From contig DAOUSP010000037.1 of assembly GCA_030627155.1 (NCBI GenBank), positions 1-9,596 of the forward strand: a stretch of DNA of 9,596 bases. Reading direction: 5' to 3'. Both the position numbers and the translations under genes were made by a program. The notes under the pieces were generated by a model. The model saw only the letters and a program-made list of their open reading frames with translations. It was not told where the DNA came from and ran no database searches. The stretch is from Candidatus Aminicenantota bacterium. Its GTDB lineage: Bacteria; Acidobacteriota; Aminicenantia; Aminicenantales; Aminicenantaceae. Within the stretch, counting starts at the first letter, position 1. Every line of letters begins with the position of its first letter. Positions 1 through 5,224 of the stretch are shown here, one piece after another.

Positions 1-94
1 AAATAACCCCGAACCCAATGCCTTTTTCCTGAGCATATGTGAGATTAGGTAAAAGTAAAGTTAATGACACAAGAATTCCTATTAGTTTTCCCAT
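1..94 (-). CDS. Secreted or outer-membrane protein, N-terminal fragment
   Basis: The gene starts with ATG at 94-92 on the minus strand and runs off the left edge after 31 codons. Upstream is a good ribosome-binding site (AGAGGT, about 5-8 bases before the ATG). The visible peptide begins MGKLIGILVSLTLLLPNLTYA, a short positive n-region followed by a hydrophobic core and an A-type signal-peptidase I site (TYA/QEK), so export is well supported. The mature part begins QEKGIGFGVI. This glycine-rich alternating start is seen in some beta-barrel outer-membrane proteins, but too little is present to assign a family. It lies 55 bases downstream of the tRNA-Val gene on the same strand with no obvious terminator between, so it could be co-transcribed with it. 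Confidence 0.7.
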   Translation of the reverse strand, partial: MGKLIGILVSLTLLLPNLTYAQEKGIGFGVI

Positions 95-149
95 CGATAG
101 ACCTCTTTTTCGTAAGGATAAAGTTGAATTTTTTTGAACAGAGAGTATC

Positions 150-224
150 TGGTGGGCGGTACTGGATTCGAACCAGTGACACCCGGCTTGTAAGACCGGT
201 ACTCTACCGCTGAGCTAACCGCCC
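150..224 (-). tRNA. tRNA-Val (anticodon UAC)
   Basis: Read on the minus strand, this is a complete 75-base cloverleaf. The acceptor stem is GGGCGGT paired with ACCGCCC (218-224 with 154-160), with discriminator A and an encoded CCA at 152-150. The D arm contains TAGCTCAGCGGTAGAG. The anticodon stem CCGGT/GCCGG (the last pair is T-G) holds the loop CTTACAA, giving anticodon TAC (Val). The T arm contains GGTTCGAATCC. All conserved positions fit, and nothing suggests a pseudogene. Confidence 0.97.
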
Positions 225-256
225 TGGTTATTGTTTCAGTTTGCAAAGCAATATTT

Positions 257-285
257 AAAGTAGAGGAAAGATTGTTTTTTGTCAA
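257..285 (-). promoter_or_regulatory. Candidate sigma-70 promoter for tRNA-Val
   Basis: On the minus strand a perfect TTGACA (285-280) is followed after 17 bases by TACTTT (262-257), which matches the -10 consensus poorly (3 of 6). Its position about 30-60 bases upstream of the tRNA 5' end is right. Its -35 lies nearly back to back with the -35 of the divergent rrf2 promoter (305-310), so the two promoters may share a control region. Confidence 0.5.
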
Positions 286-304
286 GGAATCATGCCACAA
301 ATGC

Positions 305-333
305 TTGACAATATTTACAATGAGCAGTATATT
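305..333 (+). promoter_or_regulatory. Sigma-70 promoter of the rrf2 gene
   Basis: TTGACA (305-310), a 17-base spacer and TATATT (328-333) form a near-consensus promoter with optimal spacing. The predicted start of transcription is near 340, giving a leader of about 43 bases before the Rrf2 start codon. That leader has no recognisable Shine-Dalgarno sequence, so the strong promoter is paired with apparently weak translation initiation. Confidence 0.75.
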
Positions 334-344
334 CTATACATTGT
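317..344. promoter_or_regulatory. Imperfect 28-bp palindrome over the rrf2 -10 (possible operator)
   Basis: The outer arms ACAATG (317-322) and CATTGT (339-344) are perfect inverted repeats. Inside, pairs 326/335, 327/334, 329/332 and 330/331 also match, giving 10 of 14 symmetric positions about a centre at 330.5. The element covers the -10 hexamer, a typical place for a repressor site. Rrf2-type regulators often repress their own genes, so autoregulation is a reasonable inference, but AT-rich DNA yields such symmetry easily. Confidence 0.35.
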
Positions 345-349
345 TGATT

Positions 350-362
350 TAGTAGCTAGACT
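350..362. promoter_or_regulatory. Candidate Rrf2 operator, copy 1 (rrf2 leader)
   Basis: TAGTAGCTAGACT lies about 10-22 bases downstream of the predicted rrf2 transcription start and before the start codon. It matches the palindromic element at 857-869 (TAGTCTATAGACT) at 10 of 13 positions, with the three differences all in the centre. A shared element upstream of the regulator and of the adjacent pst operon is what a common operator would look like. This copy is less symmetric than the other. Confidence 0.35.
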
Positions 363-382
363 TTAGAAAACATTATTATTAA

Positions 383-835
383 ATGAGAATTTCAAAAAAA
401 GGAGAATATGCTCTAAGGGCAATGATAGACCTTTCTTTAAATTTTAAAAAAGGTTCTGTAAAGATTCATGAAATATCCGAAAAAGAGAAAATACCTAAAA
501 AATTTCTGGAACATATTTTGCTTGAGCTCAAAAAGGCCGGTTTACTTCAGAGTAAGCGTGGAATAGGGGGTGGATACTGTTTAATTAAACCGCCAGAAGA
601 AATTACTCTTGCACAGGTGATACGCATAATTGATGGGCCGCTTGCTCCATTAGGATGTGTTAGCGAATGGGCCCATATAAGTTGTCTTGAAGAGAAAAAT
701 TGTGGACTTCAGAGTGTAATGTTAGAAGTACGAAATGCTATCGTAAAAATTTTGGAAGGCATTACCTTTGCCGATGTTTGTAAAAGAACCAAAGGCATGC
801 TTGAAAAAAGGTCTGAAAGGATAATAAAAAAATAA
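383..835 (+). CDS. Rrf2-family transcriptional regulator, Fe-S type
   Basis: This 150-residue protein starts with MRISKKGEYALRAMIDLS, the family's typical opening. Residues about 27-50 form the winged helix-turn-helix (ISEKEKIPKKFLEHILLELKKAGLL), and the wing carries KRGIGGGYCL (58-67). Three cysteines, C92, C101 and C107 (spacing x8 and x5), sit where IscR and NsrR hold a [2Fe-2S] or [4Fe-4S] cluster, so it probably senses iron-sulfur status, redox or nitric oxide. C66 and C133 are extra. Its length is normal for the family. The ATG at 383 has no Shine-Dalgarno sequence. It is transcribed alone or into the following pst operon, with no convincing terminator after it. Candidate operators lie in its own promoter/leader and in front of pstS, so it may regulate both. 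I cannot tell IscR, NsrR, CymR or a separate subgroup apart from sequence alone. Confidence 0.93.
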   Translation: MRISKKGEYALRAMIDLSLNFKKGSVKIHEISEKEKIPKKFLEHILLELKKAGLLQSKRGIGGGYCLIKPPEEITLAQVIRIIDGPLAPLGCVSEWAHISCLEEKNCGLQSVMLEVRNAIVKILEGITFADVCKRTKGMLEKRSERIIKK

Positions 836-840
836 TTTTT

Positions 841-869
841 TTGAACATAGTTTACTTAGTCTATAGACT
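841..869 (+). promoter_or_regulatory. Candidate promoter of the pst operon
   Basis: TTGAAC (841-846), a 17-base spacer and TAGACT (864-869) give a plausible sigma-70 promoter. An alternative pairs TTTACT (851-856) with GATATT (875-880). In the first reading the palindrome at 857-870 covers the -10; in the second it lies in the spacer. Either position would allow repression. No Pho box (repeated CTGTCAT-like direct repeats) is visible. Confidence 0.4.
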
Positions 870-870
870 A
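857..870. promoter_or_regulatory. Perfect 14-bp palindrome, candidate Rrf2 operator copy 2
   Basis: TAGTCTATAGACTA is identical to its reverse complement over all 14 bases and overlaps the candidate pst promoter. A close variant sits in the rrf2 leader at 350-362. The pattern AGTC-TATA-GACT differs in orientation from the E. coli IscR type-1 half-sites (GACT...AGTC), so I do not assign it to a named motif. Confidence 0.5.
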
Positions 871-896
871 TATGGATATTAATTGGATATATCAAG

Positions 897-1028
897 ATGA
901 ATTTTGAAAATTTCATAGAGAGAATTTCCAAGAATAAAAATGATGAACAATTACTTTCAGAGGTGTTCAGCGCAATAAAGAGCATCAAGTATGGCTGTGT
1001 TCAAATAATTATTCAGGAGATAAATAAA
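897..1028 (+). pseudogene. In-frame DUF2292-like remnant upstream of pstS
   Basis: An ATG at 897 opens a 44-codon reading frame that continues in frame, without a stop, into pstS. Its second half (DEQLLSEVFSAIKSIKYGCV followed by QIIIQ) resembles the small DUF2292/YezD family, whose members carry a pattern like 'I..IRYGSVQIIIQDGKVVQIEKTEKIR'. The expected C-terminal half is absent: after QIIIQ come EINK and then the pstS initiator. There is no good ribosome-binding site before 897, whereas pstS has a strong one at 1015-1020. A 44-residue extension before a lipoprotein signal peptide would be abnormal, so I treat this as a decayed or truncated small gene rather than part of PstS. The family resemblance is from memory and not tested by a search. 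Confidence 0.4.
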
Positions 1029-1997
1029 ATGAAAAAATTGCTAATTATTTTATTAGTAGGAAGTCTTTTTTTTGCTGTTGGTTGTCAAAAAAAGACCCAG
1101 GAGCAATCAAAAGAAAAGGAGTTAAAAGGGACAATAACTACCTCAGGAGCATGGGCACTTTATCCTATGGTTATTAAATGGGCTGAGGAGTTTCATAAGA
1201 TTCATCCAAAGGTAAAGATAGATGTTGCTGCTGGCGGTGCCGGTAAAGGAATGGTTGATGCCTTAGCTGGAATTGTGGATATTGGTAAGGTTTCCCGAGA
1301 TATTTATTCGGAGGAGATTAAAAAAGGAGCCTGGTGGGTTTCAGTGACCAAGGATGCAGTAGTGCCAACTGTTAATGAGAATAATCCTGTATTAGAAGAT
1401 CTCCTCCTTAAAGGCGTCAAGAAGGAAATATTCACCAGTATCTGGATTACTGGCAAAATTAAAAACTGGGGTGAGGTAATAGACCGGGGGGAGGTTAAAC
1501 ATTCAATACATGTTTACACTCGTTCCGATGCCTGTGGTGCAGCAAAAACCTGGGCAAAGTACCTTGGTAAAAATCAGGAGGACCTTCTTGGAGTGGGAGT
1601 ATATGGAGATCCTGGATTAGCCGAAGCGGTCAAGAAAGATATCCTGGGAATCGGGTTCAATAACATCAACTATGTCTATGACGCCAAGACTAAAAGTCAG
1701 GCTAAAGGGATAAAAGTATTGCCTATTGACCTTAACAGCAACGGTCTAATAGACGAGGATGAAGATTTTTTTAACAACCGGGATGAGATTGTTAAGGCCA
1801 TAGCCACAGGGAAATATCCTTCTCCACCAGCAAGAGACTTGTATTTTGTTTCCAATGGTAAGCCCAAAAGGGAAGTAGTGATAGAGTTTATCAAATGGGT
1901 TCTTACTGAAGGACAGAAATATGTTCCTGAATCTGGTTATATTAATCTTACAGAGGAAAAACTCCAGGAAGGGTTAAAAAAACTCGAAGGCGAATAA
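1029..1997 (+). CDS. pstS: PstS-like anion-binding lipoprotein of ABC transporter
   Basis: This is the substrate-binding protein of a PstSCAB-type importer, 322 residues, anchored outside the inner membrane. I chose the ATG at 1029 because AGGAGA (1015-1020) lies 8 bases upstream and the encoded peptide opens with a lipoprotein signal (MKKLLIILLVGSLFFAVGC, acylated Cys19). A longer in-frame start at 897 is rejected. PstS-like landmarks are TTSGA (37-41), GGAGKGM (69-75), DIGKVSRD (84-91) and RSDACGAA (165-172). Compared with E. coli PstS, the Ser of the GSSGG loop and the Ser and Thr of DGSGT are replaced (here by Gly/Ala, Cys and Ala), while Arg165 and Asp167 remain. Residues 234-245 form an EF-hand-like loop (DLNSNGLIDEDE). 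Phosphate is the default substrate, but specificity is uncertain. It leads the operon pstSCAB, with 19 bases before pstC. Confidence 0.85.
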   Translation: MKKLLIILLVGSLFFAVGCQKKTQEQSKEKELKGTITTSGAWALYPMVIKWAEEFHKIHPKVKIDVAAGGAGKGMVDALAGIVDIGKVSRDIYSEEIKKGAWWVSVTKDAVVPTVNENNPVLEDLLLKGVKKEIFTSIWITGKIKNWGEVIDRGEVKHSIHVYTRSDACGAAKTWAKYLGKNQEDLLGVGVYGDPGLAEAVKKDILGIGFNNINYVYDAKTKSQAKGIKVLPIDLNSNGLIDEDEDFFNNRDEIVKAIATGKYPSPPARDLYFVSNGKPKREVVIEFIKWVLTEGQKYVPESGYINLTEEKLQEGLKKLEGE

Positions 1998-2016
1998 GAA
2001 AAGGGACTGACTAAAT

Positions 2017-2910
2017 TTGCGATACAAAAGATTGTTAAAAGATAAACTTGCCAGCAAGTTTATGCTGATTCTAACGATTTTATCAAGTCTAATCGTATTT
2101 CTAATAGCCTTTGGCTTATATCAGAGGTCAAGGTCAATACTGGCAACTAAGTCATTAACTGAATTACTATTTTCAACTTCCTGGCACCCTTTAAAGGGAG
2201 AGTTTGGCTTTTTCCCTTTTATTATGGGTACTATCTGGGTTACAGGGGTGGCTGTGGTAATAGCTATTCCCCTCTGTCTTCTGACTGCAATCTATCTTTC
2301 TGAATACGCACATAGAAGAATAAGGGAATGGACAAAGCCTTTAATAGATTTACTTGCCGGCATACCGTCAGTAGTCTATGGAGTATGGGGAGTATTAGTT
2401 ATAGTACCGATGATAAAAAATCACATAGCACCCTTTTTTGGTCGTATCTCAACCGGTTACAGTGTCCTGGCCGGTGGTGTTGTCCTGGCTATAATGATCT
2501 TTCCCATAATTATTCATGTCTCTGTAGAAATATTTAGCTCAGTACCTTACGAGGTCAGAGAGGCTTCTTTGGCCTTAGGCGCTACAAAGTGGCAGACAGT
2601 AAAACACGTGGTTATACGCAAGGCTCTGCCTGGTGTTATTGCTGCTATTGTACTGGGATTATCACGGGCCTTTGGTGAGACAATGGCTGTGCTAATGGTA
2701 GCAGGAAATGTAGCCAAAGTCCCTTCCTCAGTTCTGGACCCTGCCTATCCCCTGCCTGCACTGATTGCTAATAACTATGGAGAGATGCTATCTGTGCCTT
2801 TATATGATTCGGCGCTTTTATTAGCCTCTTTAGTTTTATTAATGGTAGTTTTATTTTTTAACATCATATCCAGAGTTGTTCTGACTACAGTTGAAAGGAG
2901 AGTGCAATAA
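2017..2910 (+). CDS. pstC: Phosphate-type ABC transporter permease PstC
   Basis: This 297-residue inner-membrane protein forms half of the translocation channel with PstA. Six hydrophobic segments fit the family: about 15-35, 71-95, 112-133, 148-172, 204-230 and 263-285. The cytoplasmic EAA loop that docks on the ATPase reads EVREASLALGATKWQTV (179-195), followed by the characteristic SRAFGETMAV (216-225). The start is TTG at 2017, with AGGG at 2002-2005 (11-base spacer). The only nearby ATG (residue 16) would cut into the first membrane segment, and another TTG lies at 2032. The gene follows pstS by 19 bases and overlaps pstA by one base (TAATG). Confidence 0.93.
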   Translation: MRYKRLLKDKLASKFMLILTILSSLIVFLIAFGLYQRSRSILATKSLTELLFSTSWHPLKGEFGFFPFIMGTIWVTGVAVVIAIPLCLLTAIYLSEYAHRRIREWTKPLIDLLAGIPSVVYGVWGVLVIVPMIKNHIAPFFGRISTGYSVLAGGVVLAIMIFPIIIHVSVEIFSSVPYEVREASLALGATKWQTVKHVVIRKALPGVIAAIVLGLSRAFGETMAVLMVAGNVAKVPSSVLDPAYPLPALIANNYGEMLSVPLYDSALLLASLVLLMVVLFFNIISRVVLTTVERRVQ

Positions 2911-3761
2911 TGGACAGAAGAAAGATAGAAGAAAACATATTCAAGAGTCTGATGATCGCCTCCACACTTATAATCCTCTCAAGTCTTATGATTATATTAA
3001 TTACAGTTATTGTAAACGGACTTCCAGCTATGAACCTGGCAATGATTACTCAGACACCAAAAGGTGGATACTATCTTGGAAAAGAAGGTGGAATATTGAA
3101 TGCTATCGTTGGATCTCTTTATCTGGCAGGAGGAGCAACATTTTTGGCTATTTTGATAAGCCTGCCAGTTGTCTTATATCTAAACGTATACGCAAAAAAA
3201 GGTTCTCGTCTGGTAATATTCACCCGTTTCTCTTTTGATGTTTTATGGGGTGTTCCATCAATAGTATACGGAGCTTTCGGTTTTAGTATTATGCTTTTCT
3301 TGGGAGTCAGGGCTTCGCTTTTAGGAGGAATTATAGCCGTATCGCTTTTAATTCTACCTATTATGAGCAGAGCAATGGATGAAGTAATAAGAATGATACC
3401 AGAAGAACTTCTGGATGCATCATATGCTTTAGGGGCCACTAGATTTGAAACTGCCTTGAAGGTGGTAACAAGGCAAGCAATGCCTGGAATATTGACTGCT
3501 GTTCTGATTGCTTTCGGAAGAGGTATCGGCGATGCTGCTTCAGTGATATTCACCGCTGGCTTTTCTGATTATATTCCTTATTCCCTGCTTCGCCCCGTAG
3601 CTACATTACCTTTAGCCATTTTCTTTCAATTAGGAACCCCTTTCCCTGAGGTTCAAAACCGGGCTTATGCTTCAGCGTTTATTCTTACAGTGATAATTTT
3701 GATAATCAGCATAGTTTCCAGAATCTTAGCCAGGAGATTCACAAAACATATAGTGAAATAG
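2910..3761 (+). CDS. pstA: Phosphate-type ABC transporter permease PstA
   Basis: This 283-residue permease partners PstC in the membrane. Hydrophobic segments lie at about 13-37, 63-93, 110-131, 136-152, 193-217 and 253-273. The EAA loop reads EELLDASYALGATRFETALK (165-184), followed by FGRGIGDAASV (202-212), the counterpart of the FGETM stretch in PstC. Its ATG shares the last A of the pstC stop codon, and AAGGAG lies at 2895-2900, so translation is probably coupled to pstC. The N-terminus is short, and length and topology are normal for the family. The pstA stop codon (TAG, 3759-3761) overlaps the pstB Shine-Dalgarno sequence. Confidence 0.93.
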   Translation: MDRRKIEENIFKSLMIASTLIILSSLMIILITVIVNGLPAMNLAMITQTPKGGYYLGKEGGILNAIVGSLYLAGGATFLAILISLPVVLYLNVYAKKGSRLVIFTRFSFDVLWGVPSIVYGAFGFSIMLFLGVRASLLGGIIAVSLLILPIMSRAMDEVIRMIPEELLDASYALGATRFETALKVVTRQAMPGILTAVLIAFGRGIGDAASVIFTAGFSDYIPYSLLRPVATLPLAIFFQLGTPFPEVQNRAYASAFILTVIILIISIVSRILARRFTKHIVK

Positions 3762-3770
3762 GAGGTCAGG

Positions 3771-4532
3771 ATGGAATTCAGAACCCACATAAGCGTGCAA
3801 AATCTAAATGTATTTTACGGAAATGAGCAGGCCTTAAAAAATATAACAGTTGATATCCCTGATAAAAAGATAACCGCTATCATTGGTCCATCAGGCTGCG
3901 GCAAGACGACACTTTTAAAATCCTTTAACCGCCTGATAGATTCGATAGATGGAATTAAGGTTTCCGGTAAAGTTTTAGTTGATGGAGAAAATATTTTTGA
4001 CCCCAAGGTAGAAGTTACTCGGATCAGGAAAAAGATGGGACTGCTTTCACAAAAACCTTATCCTTTACCAATGTCAATTTATGATAATATTGCCTACGGC
4101 CCAAGAATACATGGAATAAAAGATAAAAAAAGACTAAATGAAATTGTCGAACATTATCTTAAAGAATCAGGTCTTTGGTATGAAGTAAAGGATAGATTGC
4201 ATTCTCCAGCTTCCAGACTTTCAGTAGGTCAGCAGCAGAGGCTTTGCCTGGCCAGAGGGTTGGCAATTGAGCCTGAGATTATTCTTGGGGATGAACCCAC
4301 CTCTGCTCTCGATCCAAAATCGAGCCAGCGTATCGAACATAGATTTCTTGTATTAAAGAAACAATATACTGTAGTCATTGTTACTCACATTTTACGCCAG
4401 GCAAAAAGACTGGCTGATTATGTTATTTTCCTTTATCTTGGTGAATTAATAGAACACGGACCAGCAGAAAATGTTTTCAATAATCCGAAAGAAGAGATGA
4501 CTAAGGAGTACATAAAAGGGATAATAAGTTAA
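3771..4532 (+). CDS. pstB: Phosphate-type ABC transporter ATPase PstB
   Basis: This 253-residue ATPase powers the importer from the cytoplasmic face. Motifs appear in order: Walker A GPSGCGKT (39-46), Q-loop Gln94 in LSQKPYPLPMSIYDNIAYGP, ABC signature LSVGQQQR (150-157), Walker B IILGDEPTSALDP (170-182, catalytic Glu175), D-loop SALD and H-loop His206 (VIVTH). The Q-loop surroundings and the SALDP stretch are typical of PstB within the ABC family. The signature has Val where the family has Gly (LSGGQ). A strong AGGAGG (3760-3765) lies 5 bases before the ATG. It is the last gene of the operon: no phoU follows, and the next gene, rplU, starts after 170 bases with its own promoter signals. Confidence 0.95.
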   Translation: MEFRTHISVQNLNVFYGNEQALKNITVDIPDKKITAIIGPSGCGKTTLLKSFNRLIDSIDGIKVSGKVLVDGENIFDPKVEVTRIRKKMGLLSQKPYPLPMSIYDNIAYGPRIHGIKDKKRLNEIVEHYLKESGLWYEVKDRLHSPASRLSVGQQQRLCLARGLAIEPEIILGDEPTSALDPKSSQRIEHRFLVLKKQYTVVIVTHILRQAKRLADYVIFLYLGELIEHGPAENVFNNPKEEMTKEYIKGIIS

Positions 4533-4564
4533 TAAAACAGTATGCTGATGTTCTATAATGAATT

Positions 4565-4602
4565 TATCACACGCCAAACACCATTATCAGTTGCCTGTGA
4601 TA
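4565..4602. repeat. 7-bp inverted repeat flanking the rplU upstream region
   Basis: TATCACA (4565-4571) and TGTGATA (4596-4602) are perfect inverted repeats 24 bases apart. The right arm runs into the TATAAT hexamer at 4601-4606. The arms recall CRP-type half-sites but point outward and are spaced too widely for a CRP site. It could be a weak operator or a chance repeat. No Rho-independent terminator for pstB is visible in 4533-4600. Confidence 0.25.
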
Positions 4603-4606
4603 TAAT
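4598..4606 (+). promoter_or_regulatory. Extended -10 promoter, probably for rplU operon
   Basis: TGA-TATAAT has a perfect -10 hexamer (4601-4606) preceded by the extended -10 TG. There is no good -35 at the expected place (ACACCA, 4578-4583), which extended -10 promoters tolerate. Transcription from here would begin near 4613 and give a leader of about 90 bases before rplU. Confidence 0.55.
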
Positions 4607-4617
4607 CTCATAAGGAA

Positions 4618-4646
4618 TTGACATAAGAATAATCATATGTTAAATT
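4618..4646 (+). promoter_or_regulatory. Second candidate promoter for rplU operon
   Basis: A perfect TTGACA (4618-4623) is followed after 17 bases by TAAATT (4641-4646, 4 of 6 to consensus). It would start transcription near 4653, inside the inverted repeat at 4646-4660. Together with the extended -10 element upstream it suggests a tandem promoter for the ribosomal-protein operon. Confidence 0.45.
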
Positions 4647-4660
4647 TAGACTCCGTCTAA
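4646..4660. promoter_or_regulatory. Inverted repeat TTAGAC-TCC-GTCTAA in the rplU leader
   Basis: Perfect 6-bp arms are separated by three bases, at the end of the second candidate promoter. The half-site TAGACT also occurs in the candidate operators at 357-362 and 864-869. A competing fold uses ACTC...GAGT and TCT...AGA (4650-4668). It may be an operator, or an RNA element controlling ribosomal-protein synthesis; the sequence alone does not decide. It is not followed by a T-tract, so it is not a terminator. Confidence 0.3.
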
Positions 4661-4702
4661 TAGAGAGTAGATAAAAAAATCAATTAGGATAAAGGTAGAA
4701 AA

Positions 4703-5224
4703 ATGTTTGCAGTTATAAAAACTGGAGGAAAACAGTACAGGGTCCAAGAGGGAGATATTCTTCAAATAGAAAAACTCAATAAAGAAGAAGGCCAAGAATT
4801 AGCGTTTAACCAAGTTCTTCTTATTGAGGATGAAGAAAAAACTCTGATAGGGACTCCCTATATTGAAAAAGCCCTTATAAGAGCAGTCGTGATTGAAAAT
4901 TTCAAAGACAAAAAGATTATAGTTTTCAAGAAAAAGAGAAGAAAACAGTACAGGAAGACAAAAGGACATCGCCAGGAGCTGACAAAGATAAAGATCGAAC
5001 AAATAATTACCGGAGAAAAAGAGAAAGAGATTGAAGCGGAAATCACAAAGAAGAAAACAACAGCAAAATCCCCAAAGAAAAAAATTGTGGCTAAAAAAGA
5101 TGCCACAAGAGTTACAAAATCGAAAGCACCAAAAGAAAAAGCTCCGGCAAAAAAACAAGTAAAAAAGAAAACAACTCAGACTAAAAAACCAAAATTAGCA
5201 AAGGAGTCGAAGAATGGCGCATAA
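4703..5224 (+). CDS. rplU: 50S ribosomal protein L21 with long lysine-rich tail
   Basis: L21 is a 23S-rRNA-binding protein of the large subunit. Residues 1-103 make a complete L21 domain: MFAVIKTGGKQYRVQEGD at the start and the signature KKRRKQYRKTKGHRQELTKI (77-96). The usual length is about 100-105 residues; this one has 173. The extra 70 residues are disordered-looking and very basic, with 23 lysines among residues 116-173 plus SPKK-, AP- and KP-type steps, resembling a histone-H1-like tail. The reading frame is open throughout and ends inside rpmA, overlapping it by 11 bases, so the tail is not an annotation artefact. AAAGG at 4691-4695 serves as ribosome-binding site. It heads the rplU-rpmA-obg operon, a conserved order. 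Confidence 0.95.
   Translation: MFAVIKTGGKQYRVQEGDILQIEKLNKEEGQELAFNQVLLIEDEEKTLIGTPYIEKALIRAVVIENFKDKKIIVFKKKRRKQYRKTKGHRQELTKIKIEQIITGEKEKEIEAEITKKKTTAKSPKKKIVAKKDATRVTKSKAPKEKAPAKKQVKKKTTQTKKPKLAKESKNGA

Noticed and set aside
82..300. A 72-residue open frame on the minus strand overlapping the tRNA.
   Set aside because: It runs straight through the tRNA-Val gene, and its middle is translated tRNA sequence (a common false open frame).
826..842. A7-TAA-T7 hairpin after the Rrf2 gene as a terminator.
   Set aside because: The stem is made only of A-T pairs and has no GC core, so termination is doubtful.
897..1997. A 366-residue version of PstS starting at 897.
   Set aside because: It would place 44 residues in front of a clear lipoprotein signal peptide; the ATG at 1029 has the strong ribosome-binding site.
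3119..3553. A 144-residue open frame antisense to pstA.
   Set aside because: It is the shadow of a strongly supported permease gene, with no ribosome-binding site or recognisable domain.
4565..4602. A CRP binding site from TATCACA and TGTGATA.
   Set aside because: The half-sites point outward and are 24 bases apart; a CRP site needs TGTGA-N6-TCACA.
4799..5158. Antisense frames rich in Phe, Cys and Ser opposite the L21 tail.
   Set aside because: They are the complement of AAA/AAG-rich lysine codons and have no independent support.
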